From: an uncultured Lachnospiraceae bacterium
GTDB lineage: Bacteria > Bacillota_A > Clostridia > Lachnospirales > Lachnospiraceae
DNA: 14,659 nucleotides
Assembly (NCBI GenBank): GCA_910585855.1
Contig: CAJUGZ010000080.1
Span: 1 to 14,659, forward strand
Direction of reading: 5' to 3'
Below, in pieces: positions 7,044-14,416 of this stretch (positions within the stretch are counted from its first letter, which is position 1; every line of letters starts with the position of its first letter). The position numbers were made by a program, and so were the translations under genes. Below the pieces are notes generated by a model. It made no database searches. It was not told where the DNA came from and worked only from the letters and a program-made list of their open reading frames with translations.

Positions 7044-7209
7044 GGAGAGGACGCCGAAAGCGAAAGGGAGTGCTATTCCGAGTCCGCTTGCGCTTAGCAT
7101 TTCCTCGTAGCGGACACTAGGGTGCTAAAACACAGCACCCAAGTGCCGACGGGAAATGATGACCCTGCATAGCACTCCCTTTCGCTTTCGGCTGTGTACT
7201 CCAGACGGA
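7043..7209 (+). repeat. Structured intergenic element, copy 2 (possible structured RNA)
   Basis: This begins on the last base of the leuB stop codon. A perfect 24-bp stem pairs 7053-7076 with 7169-7192, closing a 92-base interior (93 in copy 1). Hairpin A pairs GTCCGCT (7082-7088) with AGCGGAC (7109-7115); the same stem in copy 1 has a C-G where this has T-A. Hairpin B pairs GGGTGCT (7120-7126) with AGCACCC (7134-7140), a quite different sequence from copy 1. CATTTCC (7098-7104) can pair with GGAAATG (7152-7158). The loop block around GCGCTTAGCATTTCCTCGTA is identical in both copies. No T run follows, so it is not a standard terminator. Confidence 0.82.
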
Positions 7210-7328
7210 AAAAAGTAAAATGTTTGCTGTAGAATTGGTTATAGTTAGAGGGATTTTTTCTAAAATTTAGTGTCCTTTATACCGCCATCTACAGATGCAA
7301 TAGTATTTTAAGAAAGGATGAATAAAAA
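7210..7328 (+). other. Gap between folded element and ilvD with a 16-codon open frame
   Basis: No convincing promoter or terminator is seen. A small frame at 7220-7270 would encode MFAVELVIVRGIFSKI, in which seven of sixteen residues are Val, Leu or Ile. Its ribosome binding site is weak (GGAAAAAAG). CTAAAATTTAG (7260-7270) is a short palindrome after a T run. A leader-peptide role is only a suggestion, since A/T-rich DNA favours these codons by chance. Confidence 0.2.
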
Positions 7329-8993
7329 ATGAGAAGTGATTCAGTTACAAAAGGGATGCAGCAAGCACCGCATCGTTCATTATTTCATGCATTAGGAATG
7401 ACAGAGGAAGAGTTAGACAGACCATTAGTCGGAATTGTCAGTTCTTATAATGAGATTGTTCCGGGACATATGAATTTGGATAAGATTGTAGAGGCAGTAA
7501 AAACCGGAGTTGCCATGGCTGGCGGGACACCGATTGTATTTCCGGCGATTGCAGTTTGTGATGGGATTGCCATGGGGCATATTGGGATGAAATACTCTTT
7601 GGTAACTCGGGATTTGATTGCAGATTCTACAGAATGTATGGCGATGGCACATGCTTTTGATGCGTTGGTTATGGTGCCAAACTGTGATAAAAATGTGCCG
7701 GGGCTTTTGATGGCAGCGGCTCGATTGAATATACCGACTGTTTTTGTAAGCGGAGGACCTATGTTAGCCGGACATGTGCATGGACAGAAGCGCAGTCTTT
7801 CTTCTATGTTTGAGGCAGTTGGTGCACATGCAGCAGGAAAGATGACAGAGGAAGAAGTAAAAGAATTTGAAAATAAGACTTGTCCGACCTGTGGTTCTTG
7901 TTCGGGGATGTATACGGCAAATAGTATGAATTGCTTGACAGAAGTACTTGGTATGGGGCTTCGGGGAAATGGAACAATTCCTGCGGTGTATTCGGATCGG
8001 ATTAAGTTGGCAAAACATGCTGGTATGCAGGTTATGGAAATGGTCAAGAGAGATATTCGCCCTAGGGATATTATGACAAAAGAGGCATTTCTTAATGCAT
8101 TGACAATGGATATGGCGTTGGGATGCTCGACCAATAGTATGCTGCATCTTCCGGCGATTGCTCATGAGGCAGGAGTAGAAATTGATATGGAGATTGCAAA
8201 TCAAATCAGTGCAAAGACACCGAATCTCTGTCATCTAGCACCGGCAGGACCGACTTATATGGAAGACTTAAATGAGGCAGGCGGAATTTATGCGGTAATG
8301 AATGAAATCAGCAAAAAGGGGTTGCTGCATTTAGATTGTATGACTGTAACCGGAAAGACGGTAGGAGAGAACATCAAAGGATGTGTCAATAAAAATCCAG
8401 AAGTAATTCGTCCGATTGAAAATCCTTATAGCCAGACCGGTGGAATCGCTATTTTAAAGGGGAATTTAGCTCCTGATACCGGTGTAGTGAAACAGTCGGC
8501 TGTGGTAGAAGAAATGATGGTTCATGAAGGTCCGGCACGGGTATTTGACTGTGAAGAAGATGCGATTGCAGCAATTAAAGGCGGAAAGATTGTAGCAGGG
8601 GATGTGGTAGTGATTCGCTATGAAGGACCAAAGGGAGGTCCGGGAATGAGAGAGATGTTAAATCCGACTTCTGCGATTGCCGGAATGGGATTAGGATCTT
8701 CTGTAGCTTTGATTACTGACGGACGTTTTTCGGGGGCTTCTAGAGGGGCTTCGATTGGGCATGTTTCACCGGAAGCGGCAGTGGGCGGTCCGATTGCATT
8801 GGTAGAAGAGGGAGATTTGATACAGATTGATATTCCAAATAATCGTTTGAATGTCAAGGTGTCCGATGAAGAATTGGAAAAACGCCGTGCTGCATGGAAG
8901 CCAAGAGAGCCAAAGGTTACAACTGGATATCTGGCACGCTATGCTTCTATGGTAACCAGCGGAAATCGTGGAGCAGTTTTGGAAATTAAATAG
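7329..8993 (+). CDS. ilvD: Dihydroxy-acid dehydratase
   Basis: This dehydrates 2,3-dihydroxyisovalerate and 2,3-dihydroxy-3-methylvalerate to the keto acids of valine and isoleucine, in the cytosol. The 554-residue length is normal. The Fe-S cysteines are Cys119 (PNCDKNVPG) and the CPTCGSCSGMYTANSMNC stretch (Cys185, 188, 191). The metal/active-site segment is IAVCDGIAMGHIGM, and TDGRFSGASRG at 463-473 carries the catalytic serine. Residue 46 is Gly in VPGHMNL, as in E. coli IlvD; plant-type [2Fe-2S] enzymes have Cys there (TPCN). That suggests the oxygen-labile [4Fe-4S] type, fitting an anaerobe. AAAGGA (7313-7318) is 10 bases before ATG. It is the second gene after the Leu T-box, 18 bases ahead of ilvB. 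Confidence 0.97.
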   Translation: MRSDSVTKGMQQAPHRSLFHALGMTEEELDRPLVGIVSSYNEIVPGHMNLDKIVEAVKTGVAMAGGTPIVFPAIAVCDGIAMGHIGMKYSLVTRDLIADSTECMAMAHAFDALVMVPNCDKNVPGLLMAAARLNIPTVFVSGGPMLAGHVHGQKRSLSSMFEAVGAHAAGKMTEEEVKEFENKTCPTCGSCSGMYTANSMNCLTEVLGMGLRGNGTIPAVYSDRIKLAKHAGMQVMEMVKRDIRPRDIMTKEAFLNALTMDMALGCSTNSMLHLPAIAHEAGVEIDMEIANQISAKTPNLCHLAPAGPTYMEDLNEAGGIYAVMNEISKKGLLHLDCMTVTGKTVGENIKGCVNKNPEVIRPIENPYSQTGGIAILKGNLAPDTGVVKQSAVVEEMMVHEGPARVFDCEEDAIAAIKGGKIVAGDVVVIRYEGPKGGPGMREMLNPTSAIAGMGLGSSVALITDGRFSGASRGASIGHVSPEAAVGGPIALVEEGDLIQIDIPNNRLNVKVSDEELEKRRAAWKPREPKVTTGYLARYASMVTSGNRGAVLEIK

Positions 8994-9020
8994 AACCGAT
9001 AAGAGAAAGGAATGGAAAAC

Positions 9021-10694
9021 ATGAATCTGACAGGCTCAGAGATTATAATAGAGTGTTTAAAAGAACAGGGGGTGGATACGGTATTTGGCTATCCGGGCGG
9101 TGCGATTTTAAATGTTTATGATGCTTTGTATCAACATGCGGATGAAATTCAGCATATTTTGACTTCTCATGAGCAGGGGGCTTCTCATGCGGCAGACGGA
9201 TATGCCAGAGCAACGGGAAAGGTGGGCGTTTGTTTTGCCACCTCCGGTCCCGGAGCAACCAATCTTGTTACCGGAATTGCAACGGCATATATGGATTCGA
9301 TTCCGGTTGTGGCGATTACGGCAAATGTCGGTGTATCTTTGCTTGGAAAGGACAGCTTTCAGGAGGTGGATATTGCTGGAATTACTATGCCGATTACCAA
9401 ACACAATTTTATTGTAAAGAAAGTGGAGGAATTGGCAGATACGATTCGCAGAGCATTTTATATTGCCAAAAGCGGAAGACCCGGACCTGTATTAGTGGAT
9501 GTTACAAAAGATGTTACGGCAAATGTGACAGAGTATCAGAAAAAAGAAGTCAGACCAGTTGTATGTGATACTGCAACAATAACGGAACAGACATTGAATA
9601 CGGCAATTCAAATGATTGAAGAATCGAAAAAGCCATTTATCATGGTAGGAGGCGGTGCGATTGCTTCTGGGGCATCGGATGAGTTAAAACGGTTTGTAGA
9701 AATAGTAGACGCCCCCGTTACAGATACCTTGATGGGAAAAGGAGCATTTGACGGAACAAATCCGTATTATACCGGAATGATTGGGATGCATGGGACAAAG
9801 GCTTCCAATTTTGGTGTAACAGAATGTGATCTGCTGATTGTAGTGGGCGCACGGTTTAGTGATCGAGTAACCGGAAATGCCAAGAAATTTGCAGCAAATG
9901 CCAAAATTTTGCAGATTGATGTCGATCCGGCAGAAATTAATAAAAATATCCATACACATGCAAGCATTGTAGGAGACTGCCGAATAGTTTTAGAGCGGCT
10001 GAATCAGCGGTTGGAAAAGCAAAATCATACGGAATGGGTGGAGTATGTAAAGGAATTGAAAGAAAAATATCCTATGACCTATCATACAGAAACACTGACC
10101 GGACCATTTTTGATGGAAACGATTTATAAAGTGACCAAAGGAGAGGCTTTGATTGTTACAGAAGTAGGACAGCATCAGATGTGGGCAGCCCAGTTTTATC
10201 ACTATAAACATCCAAGACAGCTTTTGACTTCCGGCGGGCTTGGAACGATGGGGTATGGATTAGGAGCCAGTCTTGGAGCAAAGATGGGACGAAAAGAAGC
10301 TGTTGTGATTAATATTGCCGGAGATGGATGTTTTCGAATGAATATGAATGAAATCGCTACAGCTACCCGGTATAATATTCCGATTATTCAGATTGTATTT
10401 AATAATCATGTGCTGGGAATGGTTCGGCAGTGGCAGACTCTTTTTTATGGAAAGCGGTATTCGAACACTGTTTTGGAGGATGCAGTAGATTTTGTAAAAC
10501 TGGCAGAGGCTATGGGTGCAAAAGGGTATCGAATTACAAAGAAAGAGGAATTTGAGCCTGCTTTGCGGGAGGCGATTGAATTGGATATACCAGTTTTGAT
10601 GGATTGTTACATTGATGCAGATGATAAAGTTTGGCCTATGGTAGCTCCGGGAGCGGCTATTTCAGAGGCATTTAATGAAGAGGATTTGAAATAA
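9021..10694 (+). CDS. ilvB: Acetolactate synthase (AHAS), large catalytic subunit
   Basis: This ThDP- and FAD-dependent enzyme condenses two pyruvates, or pyruvate and 2-oxobutyrate, to start valine/leucine or isoleucine synthesis. It has about 557 residues, as usual. Catalytic Glu51 lies in SHEQGASHAADGYARATG. The segment DSFQEVDIAGITMPITKHN, typical of anabolic AHAS rather than catabolic AlsS, is present. The ThDP-binding GDGCFRMN...VFNN lies at about 434-462. AAAGG (9006-9010) is 10 bases before ATG 9021; ATG 9012, three codons upstream, is only one base from it, so 9021 is preferred. No regulatory subunit gene (ilvN) follows. The gene is followed by a long palindrome, which probably ends the unit. 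Confidence 0.95.
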   Translation: MNLTGSEIIIECLKEQGVDTVFGYPGGAILNVYDALYQHADEIQHILTSHEQGASHAADGYARATGKVGVCFATSGPGATNLVTGIATAYMDSIPVVAITANVGVSLLGKDSFQEVDIAGITMPITKHNFIVKKVEELADTIRRAFYIAKSGRPGPVLVDVTKDVTANVTEYQKKEVRPVVCDTATITEQTLNTAIQMIEESKKPFIMVGGGAIASGASDELKRFVEIVDAPVTDTLMGKGAFDGTNPYYTGMIGMHGTKASNFGVTECDLLIVVGARFSDRVTGNAKKFAANAKILQIDVDPAEINKNIHTHASIVGDCRIVLERLNQRLEKQNHTEWVEYVKELKEKYPMTYHTETLTGPFLMETIYKVTKGEALIVTEVGQHQMWAAQFYHYKHPRQLLTSGGLGTMGYGLGASLGAKMGRKEAVVINIAGDGCFRMNMNEIATATRYNIPIIQIVFNNHVLGMVRQWQTLFYGKRYSNTVLEDAVDFVKLAEAMGAKGYRITKKEEFEPALREAIELDIPVLMDCYIDADDKVWPMVAPGAAISEAFNEEDLK

Positions 10695-10700
10695 TATTGT

Positions 10701-10812
10701 ATTGGGCGGGGGACGCCAGATGCGAACTTTCTAGGCATCCTGCTGTTCCGGTTTTCAAAAAGTCACTGCAGTCTGTCTTTCGTTCCTACATTTGGCGTCC
10801 CCGTCCCCCAAT
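10701..10812 (+). repeat. 112-bp palindromic element after ilvB
   Basis: ATTGGG (10701-10706) pairs with CCCAAT (10807-10812), and GGGGACGCCA (10709-10718) pairs perfectly with TGGCGTCCCC (10793-10802). GAAC (10724-10727) can pair with GTTC (10782-10785), and an inner CTGC/GCAG pairing is possible. The interior of about 55 bases has no coding potential. No T run follows, so termination, if any, would depend on the hairpin alone. The GGGGACGCC head resembles that of the 2511-2679 element, but the interior is different. Confidence 0.8.
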
Positions 10813-10868
10813 CATATAGATTTGTTATAAAGTTTTAAAAGACGTATGAAAGAATTGATGAATTTTAC

Positions 10869-10897
10869 TTGACTATAGAATGATAAAGCGTTAAAAT
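10869..10897 (+). promoter_or_regulatory. Promoter of the serC-serA operon
   Basis: TTGACT (10869-10874) and TAAAAT (10892-10897) are separated by 17 bases. This predicts a transcript from about 10904, with a leader of about 130 bases before serC. Confidence 0.78.
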
Positions 10898-10927
10898 GTG
10901 TCATATCACTTGTAAAAGATTCATAGG

Positions 10928-10972
10928 CTTTTATAGCGTAGAAGTAAGAAGCATAAAAGGGCTTCTTATTTC
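10928..10972 (+). promoter_or_regulatory. Hairpin with an alternative pairing in the serC leader
   Basis: GAAGTAAGAAGC (10941-10952) pairs with GCTTCTTATTTC (10961-10972), 12 bp with one G-T, around the loop ATAAAAGG. The loop's ATAAAAG (10953-10959) is also the exact complement of CTTTTAT (10928-10934) just upstream, so a second fold is possible. No T run follows. Regulatory meaning is inferred only from position between promoter and serC. Confidence 0.4.
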
Positions 10973-11034
10973 TGTGTGTATAGAAAAAGGGCATAGAAGA
11001 TTTTAATGGATTTTGATTATTCAGGAGGATAAAA

Positions 11035-12117
11035 ATGGGAAGAGTGTATAATTTTTCAGCAGGACCGGCGGTGTTGCCGGAGGAGGTATTAAAGGAAGCG
11101 GCTGCAGAGATGCTAGACTATAAGGGGACTGGTATGTCTGTTATGGAAATGAGTCATCGTTCCAAAGCATTTCAGGAGATTATTGACGAGGCAGAGAAGG
11201 ATTTACGGGATTTAATGAATATTCCAGATAACTATAAGGTGCTGTTTTTACAGGGTGGTGCTTCTTTGCAGTTTGCAATGATTCCTATGAACTTGATGAA
11301 GAATAAAAAGGCGGCTTATATTATTACTGGGCAGTGGGCAAAGAAGGCTTATCAGGAAGCGAAGAATTATGGGGAAGCTGTGGCGGTAGCGTCTTCGGCT
11401 GATCAGACATTTTCTTATATACCGGATTGTTCGGATTTGGATATACCAGAAGATGCGGATTATGTCTATATTTGTGAAAATAATACGATTTATGGAACAA
11501 AATATAAAGAACTGCCGAATACAAAGGGGCATACTTTGGTAGCAGATGTTTCATCCTGCTTTTTGTCAGAGCCAGTTGATGTGACAAAGTATGGGGTTAT
11601 TTATGGCGGTGTACAGAAAAATATCGGGCCTGCCGGAGTGGTAATTGCGATTATTCGGGAAGATCTGATTACAGAGGATGTGCTGGAAGGAACTCCTACC
11701 ATGATGCGCTATAAGACACATGCAGACAATGGGTCGATGTATAATACTCCTCCTTGTTATGGAATTTATATTTGCGGAAAGGTATTTCAGTGGTTAAAGA
11801 AAAAAGGCGGGCTTTCGGCTATGAAAGAATTAAATGAAAAGAAAGCAAAGCTGCTTTATGATTTCTTAGATCAGAGTGAACTGTTTAAGGGGACAGTAGT
11901 AAAGAAAGATCGTTCTTTGATGAATGTGCCTTTTGTTACTGGTAATGAAGAATTGGATGCAAAGTTTGTAAAGGAAGCAAAAGCAGCAGGTTTTGAAAAT
12001 CTGAAGGGACATAGAACGGTGGGCGGTATGAGAGCCAGCATTTACAATGCAATGCCAATTGAGGGCGTGGAGGCATTGGTTGCATTTATGAAAAAATTTG
12101 AAGCAGAAAATAAATAG
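11035..12117 (+). CDS. serC: Phosphoserine aminotransferase
   Basis: This PLP enzyme transfers an amino group from glutamate to 3-phosphohydroxypyruvate, the second step of serine synthesis, in the cytosol. The 360-residue length is standard. It opens with the SerC-typical YNFSAGPAVLPEEVL. GGASLQF at 74-80 binds the cofactor phosphate, and Lys195 in GGVQKNIGPAGV is the Schiff-base lysine. The C-terminal GHRTVGGMRASIYNAMP is characteristic of the family. AGGAGG (11023-11028) is 6 bases before ATG. It has its own promoter and a structured leader, and serA follows 18 bases after its stop. The glutamate it uses ultimately comes from 2-oxoglutarate, the product of the first operon here. Confidence 0.97.
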   Translation: MGRVYNFSAGPAVLPEEVLKEAAAEMLDYKGTGMSVMEMSHRSKAFQEIIDEAEKDLRDLMNIPDNYKVLFLQGGASLQFAMIPMNLMKNKKAAYIITGQWAKKAYQEAKNYGEAVAVASSADQTFSYIPDCSDLDIPEDADYVYICENNTIYGTKYKELPNTKGHTLVADVSSCFLSEPVDVTKYGVIYGGVQKNIGPAGVVIAIIREDLITEDVLEGTPTMMRYKTHADNGSMYNTPPCYGIYICGKVFQWLKKKGGLSAMKELNEKKAKLLYDFLDQSELFKGTVVKKDRSLMNVPFVTGNEELDAKFVKEAKAAGFENLKGHRTVGGMRASIYNAMPIEGVEALVAFMKKFEAENK

Positions 12118-12135
12118 GGAAAAGGACGAAATAAG

Positions 12136-13299
12136 ATGTATAAGATTCATTGTTTAAATAAGATTTCTAAGGTTGGAACAAATTTATTTACGGATGCTTA
12201 TCAGCTTACAGAAAAGCTAGAGGAAGCAGACGGCGTGCTGGTAAGAAGTACTGCAATGCATGAGATGGAATTTCCAGAGAGTTTGCTTGCTGTAGCAAGA
12301 GCAGGAGCAGGAGTCAATAATATTCCTTTGGAAAAATGTGCAGAGAAGGGAATTGTAGTATTTAATACACCGGGAGCAAATGCCAATGCGGTAAAGGAAT
12401 TGGTAATCTGCGGTATGTTGTTGGCTTCTAGAGATATTATCGGTGGAAATCATTGGGTAGATGAAGTAAAAGGTGAAGCAACGATTGCCAAGATGGTAGA
12501 AAAGGAAAAGTCAAAGTTTGCAGGAACAGAATTGCTTGGAAAGAAATTGGGTGTAATTGGACTGGGTGCAATTGGAGCAAAAATTGCCAATGCAGCAGTG
12601 GCTCTTGGAATGGATGTCTATGGATATGATCCTTATATTTCGGTAGAAGCGGCATGGAGTCTTTCCCGTGAAGTAAAGCCGATTCGAAATGTAGAAGAGA
12701 TTTATCGGGAGTGCGACTATATTACTATTCATGTTCCGGCTATGGATTCTACAAAGGGAATGATTGCAAAAGATACGATTGATTTGATGAAAGACGGTGT
12801 AATTGTACTGAATTTCTCAAGAGATGCTTTGGTAAAAGAAGTCGATATGATAGAGGCTTTAAAGGCAGGAAAGGTTAGAAAATATGTCTGTGACTTCCCA
12901 ACACCTGTTACAGCAGGGCAGGACGGTGTGATTTTATTGCCGCATTTAGGAGCTTCTACGGAGGAAGCAGAGGATAATTGCGCTGTTATGGCAGTCAATC
13001 AGATGATGGATTTTATTGAAAACGGGAATATTAAAAATTCAGTGAATTTCCCTTCTTGTAGTTTAGGAAATTGCAGTAAGGCAGGACGTCTGGCTGTGCA
13101 TCATAGAAATGTGCCGAATATGATTAGTTTGTTTGCTGGGGCTTGTGCAGCGGAAAATATTAATATTTCGGATATGATTAATAAGAGTAAGGGAGATTAT
13201 TCCTATACATTGATGGATTTGGATACTCCGGCTACAGAGCAGGTTGTGGCAGCGATTGGGAAGATTCCAGAAGTATTGAAAGTGCGAATTGTGAAATAA
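12136..13299 (+). CDS. serA: D-3-phosphoglycerate dehydrogenase with C-terminal ACT domain
   Basis: This oxidises 3-phosphoglycerate to 3-phosphohydroxypyruvate with NAD, the first step of serine synthesis. The 387-residue protein has the NAD Rossmann motif GLGAIG at 142-147 with Asp165, substrate residues around RAGAGVNN at 55-62, catalytic Arg229 (FSRDALV) and His270 (LPHLGAST). Residues about 318-387 are an ACT domain; His323 and Asn325 align with the serine-binding His and Asn of E. coli SerA, so serine feedback is likely. Oddity: where the usual enzyme reads DVFPTEP, this one reads DFPTP at 253-257, so the usual catalytic Glu has no obvious counterpart. AAAAGGA ends at 12125, 10 bases before ATG. 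It is the second gene of the serC-serA operon; phosphoserine phosphatase is not in the window. Confidence 0.95.
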   Translation: MYKIHCLNKISKVGTNLFTDAYQLTEKLEEADGVLVRSTAMHEMEFPESLLAVARAGAGVNNIPLEKCAEKGIVVFNTPGANANAVKELVICGMLLASRDIIGGNHWVDEVKGEATIAKMVEKEKSKFAGTELLGKKLGVIGLGAIGAKIANAAVALGMDVYGYDPYISVEAAWSLSREVKPIRNVEEIYRECDYITIHVPAMDSTKGMIAKDTIDLMKDGVIVLNFSRDALVKEVDMIEALKAGKVRKYVCDFPTPVTAGQDGVILLPHLGASTEEAEDNCAVMAVNQMMDFIENGNIKNSVNFPSCSLGNCSKAGRLAVHHRNVPNMISLFAGACAAENINISDMINKSKGDYSYTLMDLDTPATEQVVAAIGKIPEVLKVRIVK

Positions 13300-13476
13300 G
13301 GACGCAAGGACGCAGAAATCCGAAGATTGGAGGAAGCATTTGAAATTGCGGCGACTTTGGAAAGAGGAGCGGGAATTTTGGATGTTTCCTCCAATTTTGA
13401 TAGGATAATTTATGATAGAATTTGGGACAAATTGGTGCAAGCAGGGACAGGACTTTTAAGGTATAATCCATTATAA
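13300..13476 (+). other. 58-codon open frame in phase with serA, overlapping a large hairpin
   Basis: Directly after the serA TAA the same frame stays open for 58 codons, to TAA at 13474-13476. It reads as plausible protein (RRLEEAFEIAATLERGAG...YDRIWDKLVQAG). It has no ATG or GTG start at its head, only TTG codons such as 13327, and no good ribosome binding site. The DNA also folds: ATTGGAGGAA (13326-13335) pairs with TTCCTCCAAT (13386-13395), and inside it CAT/ATG and AAATT/AATTT pair across small symmetric internal loops. Two GGACGC copies open the region. It may be a gene remnant, a hairpin element that happens to be open, or a serA terminator region; there is no T run. Confidence 0.4.
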
Positions 13477-13503
13477 TCGGTCATACAAGGAGGATGAAAT
13501 AAA

Positions 13504-14409
13504 GTGTCGATACAGCTTATACAGCAGGCAATATGTTATATAGAGGAACATATTTGTGAAGATATAAATTATACTGAGGTTGCAAAAAGTGTGCATATGT
13601 CAAGTTATAATTTTCATCGAACGTTTAGTTTTATTGTAGGAATGACGGCGAATGAATATATTCGAAAACGGCGTCTTACATTAGCAGCTAAGGAGCTGCA
13701 GACAACGAATATATCGGTGGTGGATGCTGCTTATAAGTATGGTTATGAATCACCGGAGAGTTTTTCGAAAGCGTTTTCACGGTTTCATGGATCGACTCCA
13801 AAACAAGCAAAGCGAAAAGGTGCAAAACTTCGTTTATTTAATCCACTTGTGATAAAAATTATATTGGAAGGTGGTAGTGTTATGGATTACAGAATTGAGC
13901 ACAGAGAGGGTAAGCGTTTTATTGCATTGGTCAAATCTTTTCCAAATGAAATCATTAATGATAATGAGGAACATAGTATTCCTGATTTCTGGGCGGAATG
14001 TTTTGAGAAAAACCTGATTGAACCTATGAAACGACTTCGTATGGAAGGGAAAAGAGATTTGTATGGTTTGTGCAGTCCTGTTAAAGACGGCGAAACACAT
14101 TTTAATTACGGAATCGGTATTATGGTTGATGAAAATACGGATATTACAAAGTTAGAGTATTTTATTCAAAACGGTTATTCTATTTGGGAAACAGATCCTG
14201 CTGATTATGCAGTGTTTCAATGTTTTGGTTCAGACAGCAGTTGTTTGGAGGAAACATGGAGCAAATTTTTTAAAGAATTTGTTGTGCAGACAGGTTATAT
14301 ACAGACGGATGATACCGATTATGAGATATATTTTGAAAACGGGAAACGTGGTCTGTTTTGTGAGTTATGGGTTCCTGTGAATTTAAGCAGTCAAGGGGTA
14401 GCAGTTTAG
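13504..14409 (+). CDS. AraC-family regulator with C-terminal GyrI-like effector-binding domain
   Basis: This is a cytoplasmic transcription factor of 301 residues. The DNA-binding part is at the N-terminus: helix-turn-helix 1 at about 24-45 (YTEVAKSVHMSSYNFHRTF) and helix-turn-helix 2 at about 72-94, followed by the AraC signature ending GSTPKQAKR. Residues about 127-294 resemble the small-molecule-binding GyrI-like/AraC effector domain (MDYRIEHREGKRFIALVKSFP at its start, YEIYFENGKRGLFCELWVPV at its end). Proteins of this layout often answer to drugs or other hydrophobic compounds; the ligand here is unknown. GTG 13504 follows AAGGAGG (13489-13495) by 8 bases. TATAAT occurs at 13462-13467 and 13472-13477 without a clear -35. 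It is not clearly linked to the serine genes. Its last residues (NLSSQGVAV) border the right-hand repeat. Confidence 0.9.
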   Translation: MSIQLIQQAICYIEEHICEDINYTEVAKSVHMSSYNFHRTFSFIVGMTANEYIRKRRLTLAAKELQTTNISVVDAAYKYGYESPESFSKAFSRFHGSTPKQAKRKGAKLRLFNPLVIKIILEGGSVMDYRIEHREGKRFIALVKSFPNEIINDNEEHSIPDFWAECFEKNLIEPMKRLRMEGKRDLYGLCSPVKDGETHFNYGIGIMVDENTDITKLEYFIQNGYSIWETDPADYAVFQCFGSDSSCLEETWSKFFKEFVVQTGYIQTDDTDYEIYFENGKRGLFCELWVPVNLSSQGVAV

Positions 14410-14416
14410 GAGTTGG

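Noticed and set aside
12136..13476. Programmed stop-codon readthrough of serA
   Set aside because: The stop is TAA, the least readthrough-prone, followed by GGA. The ACT domain is already complete before it.
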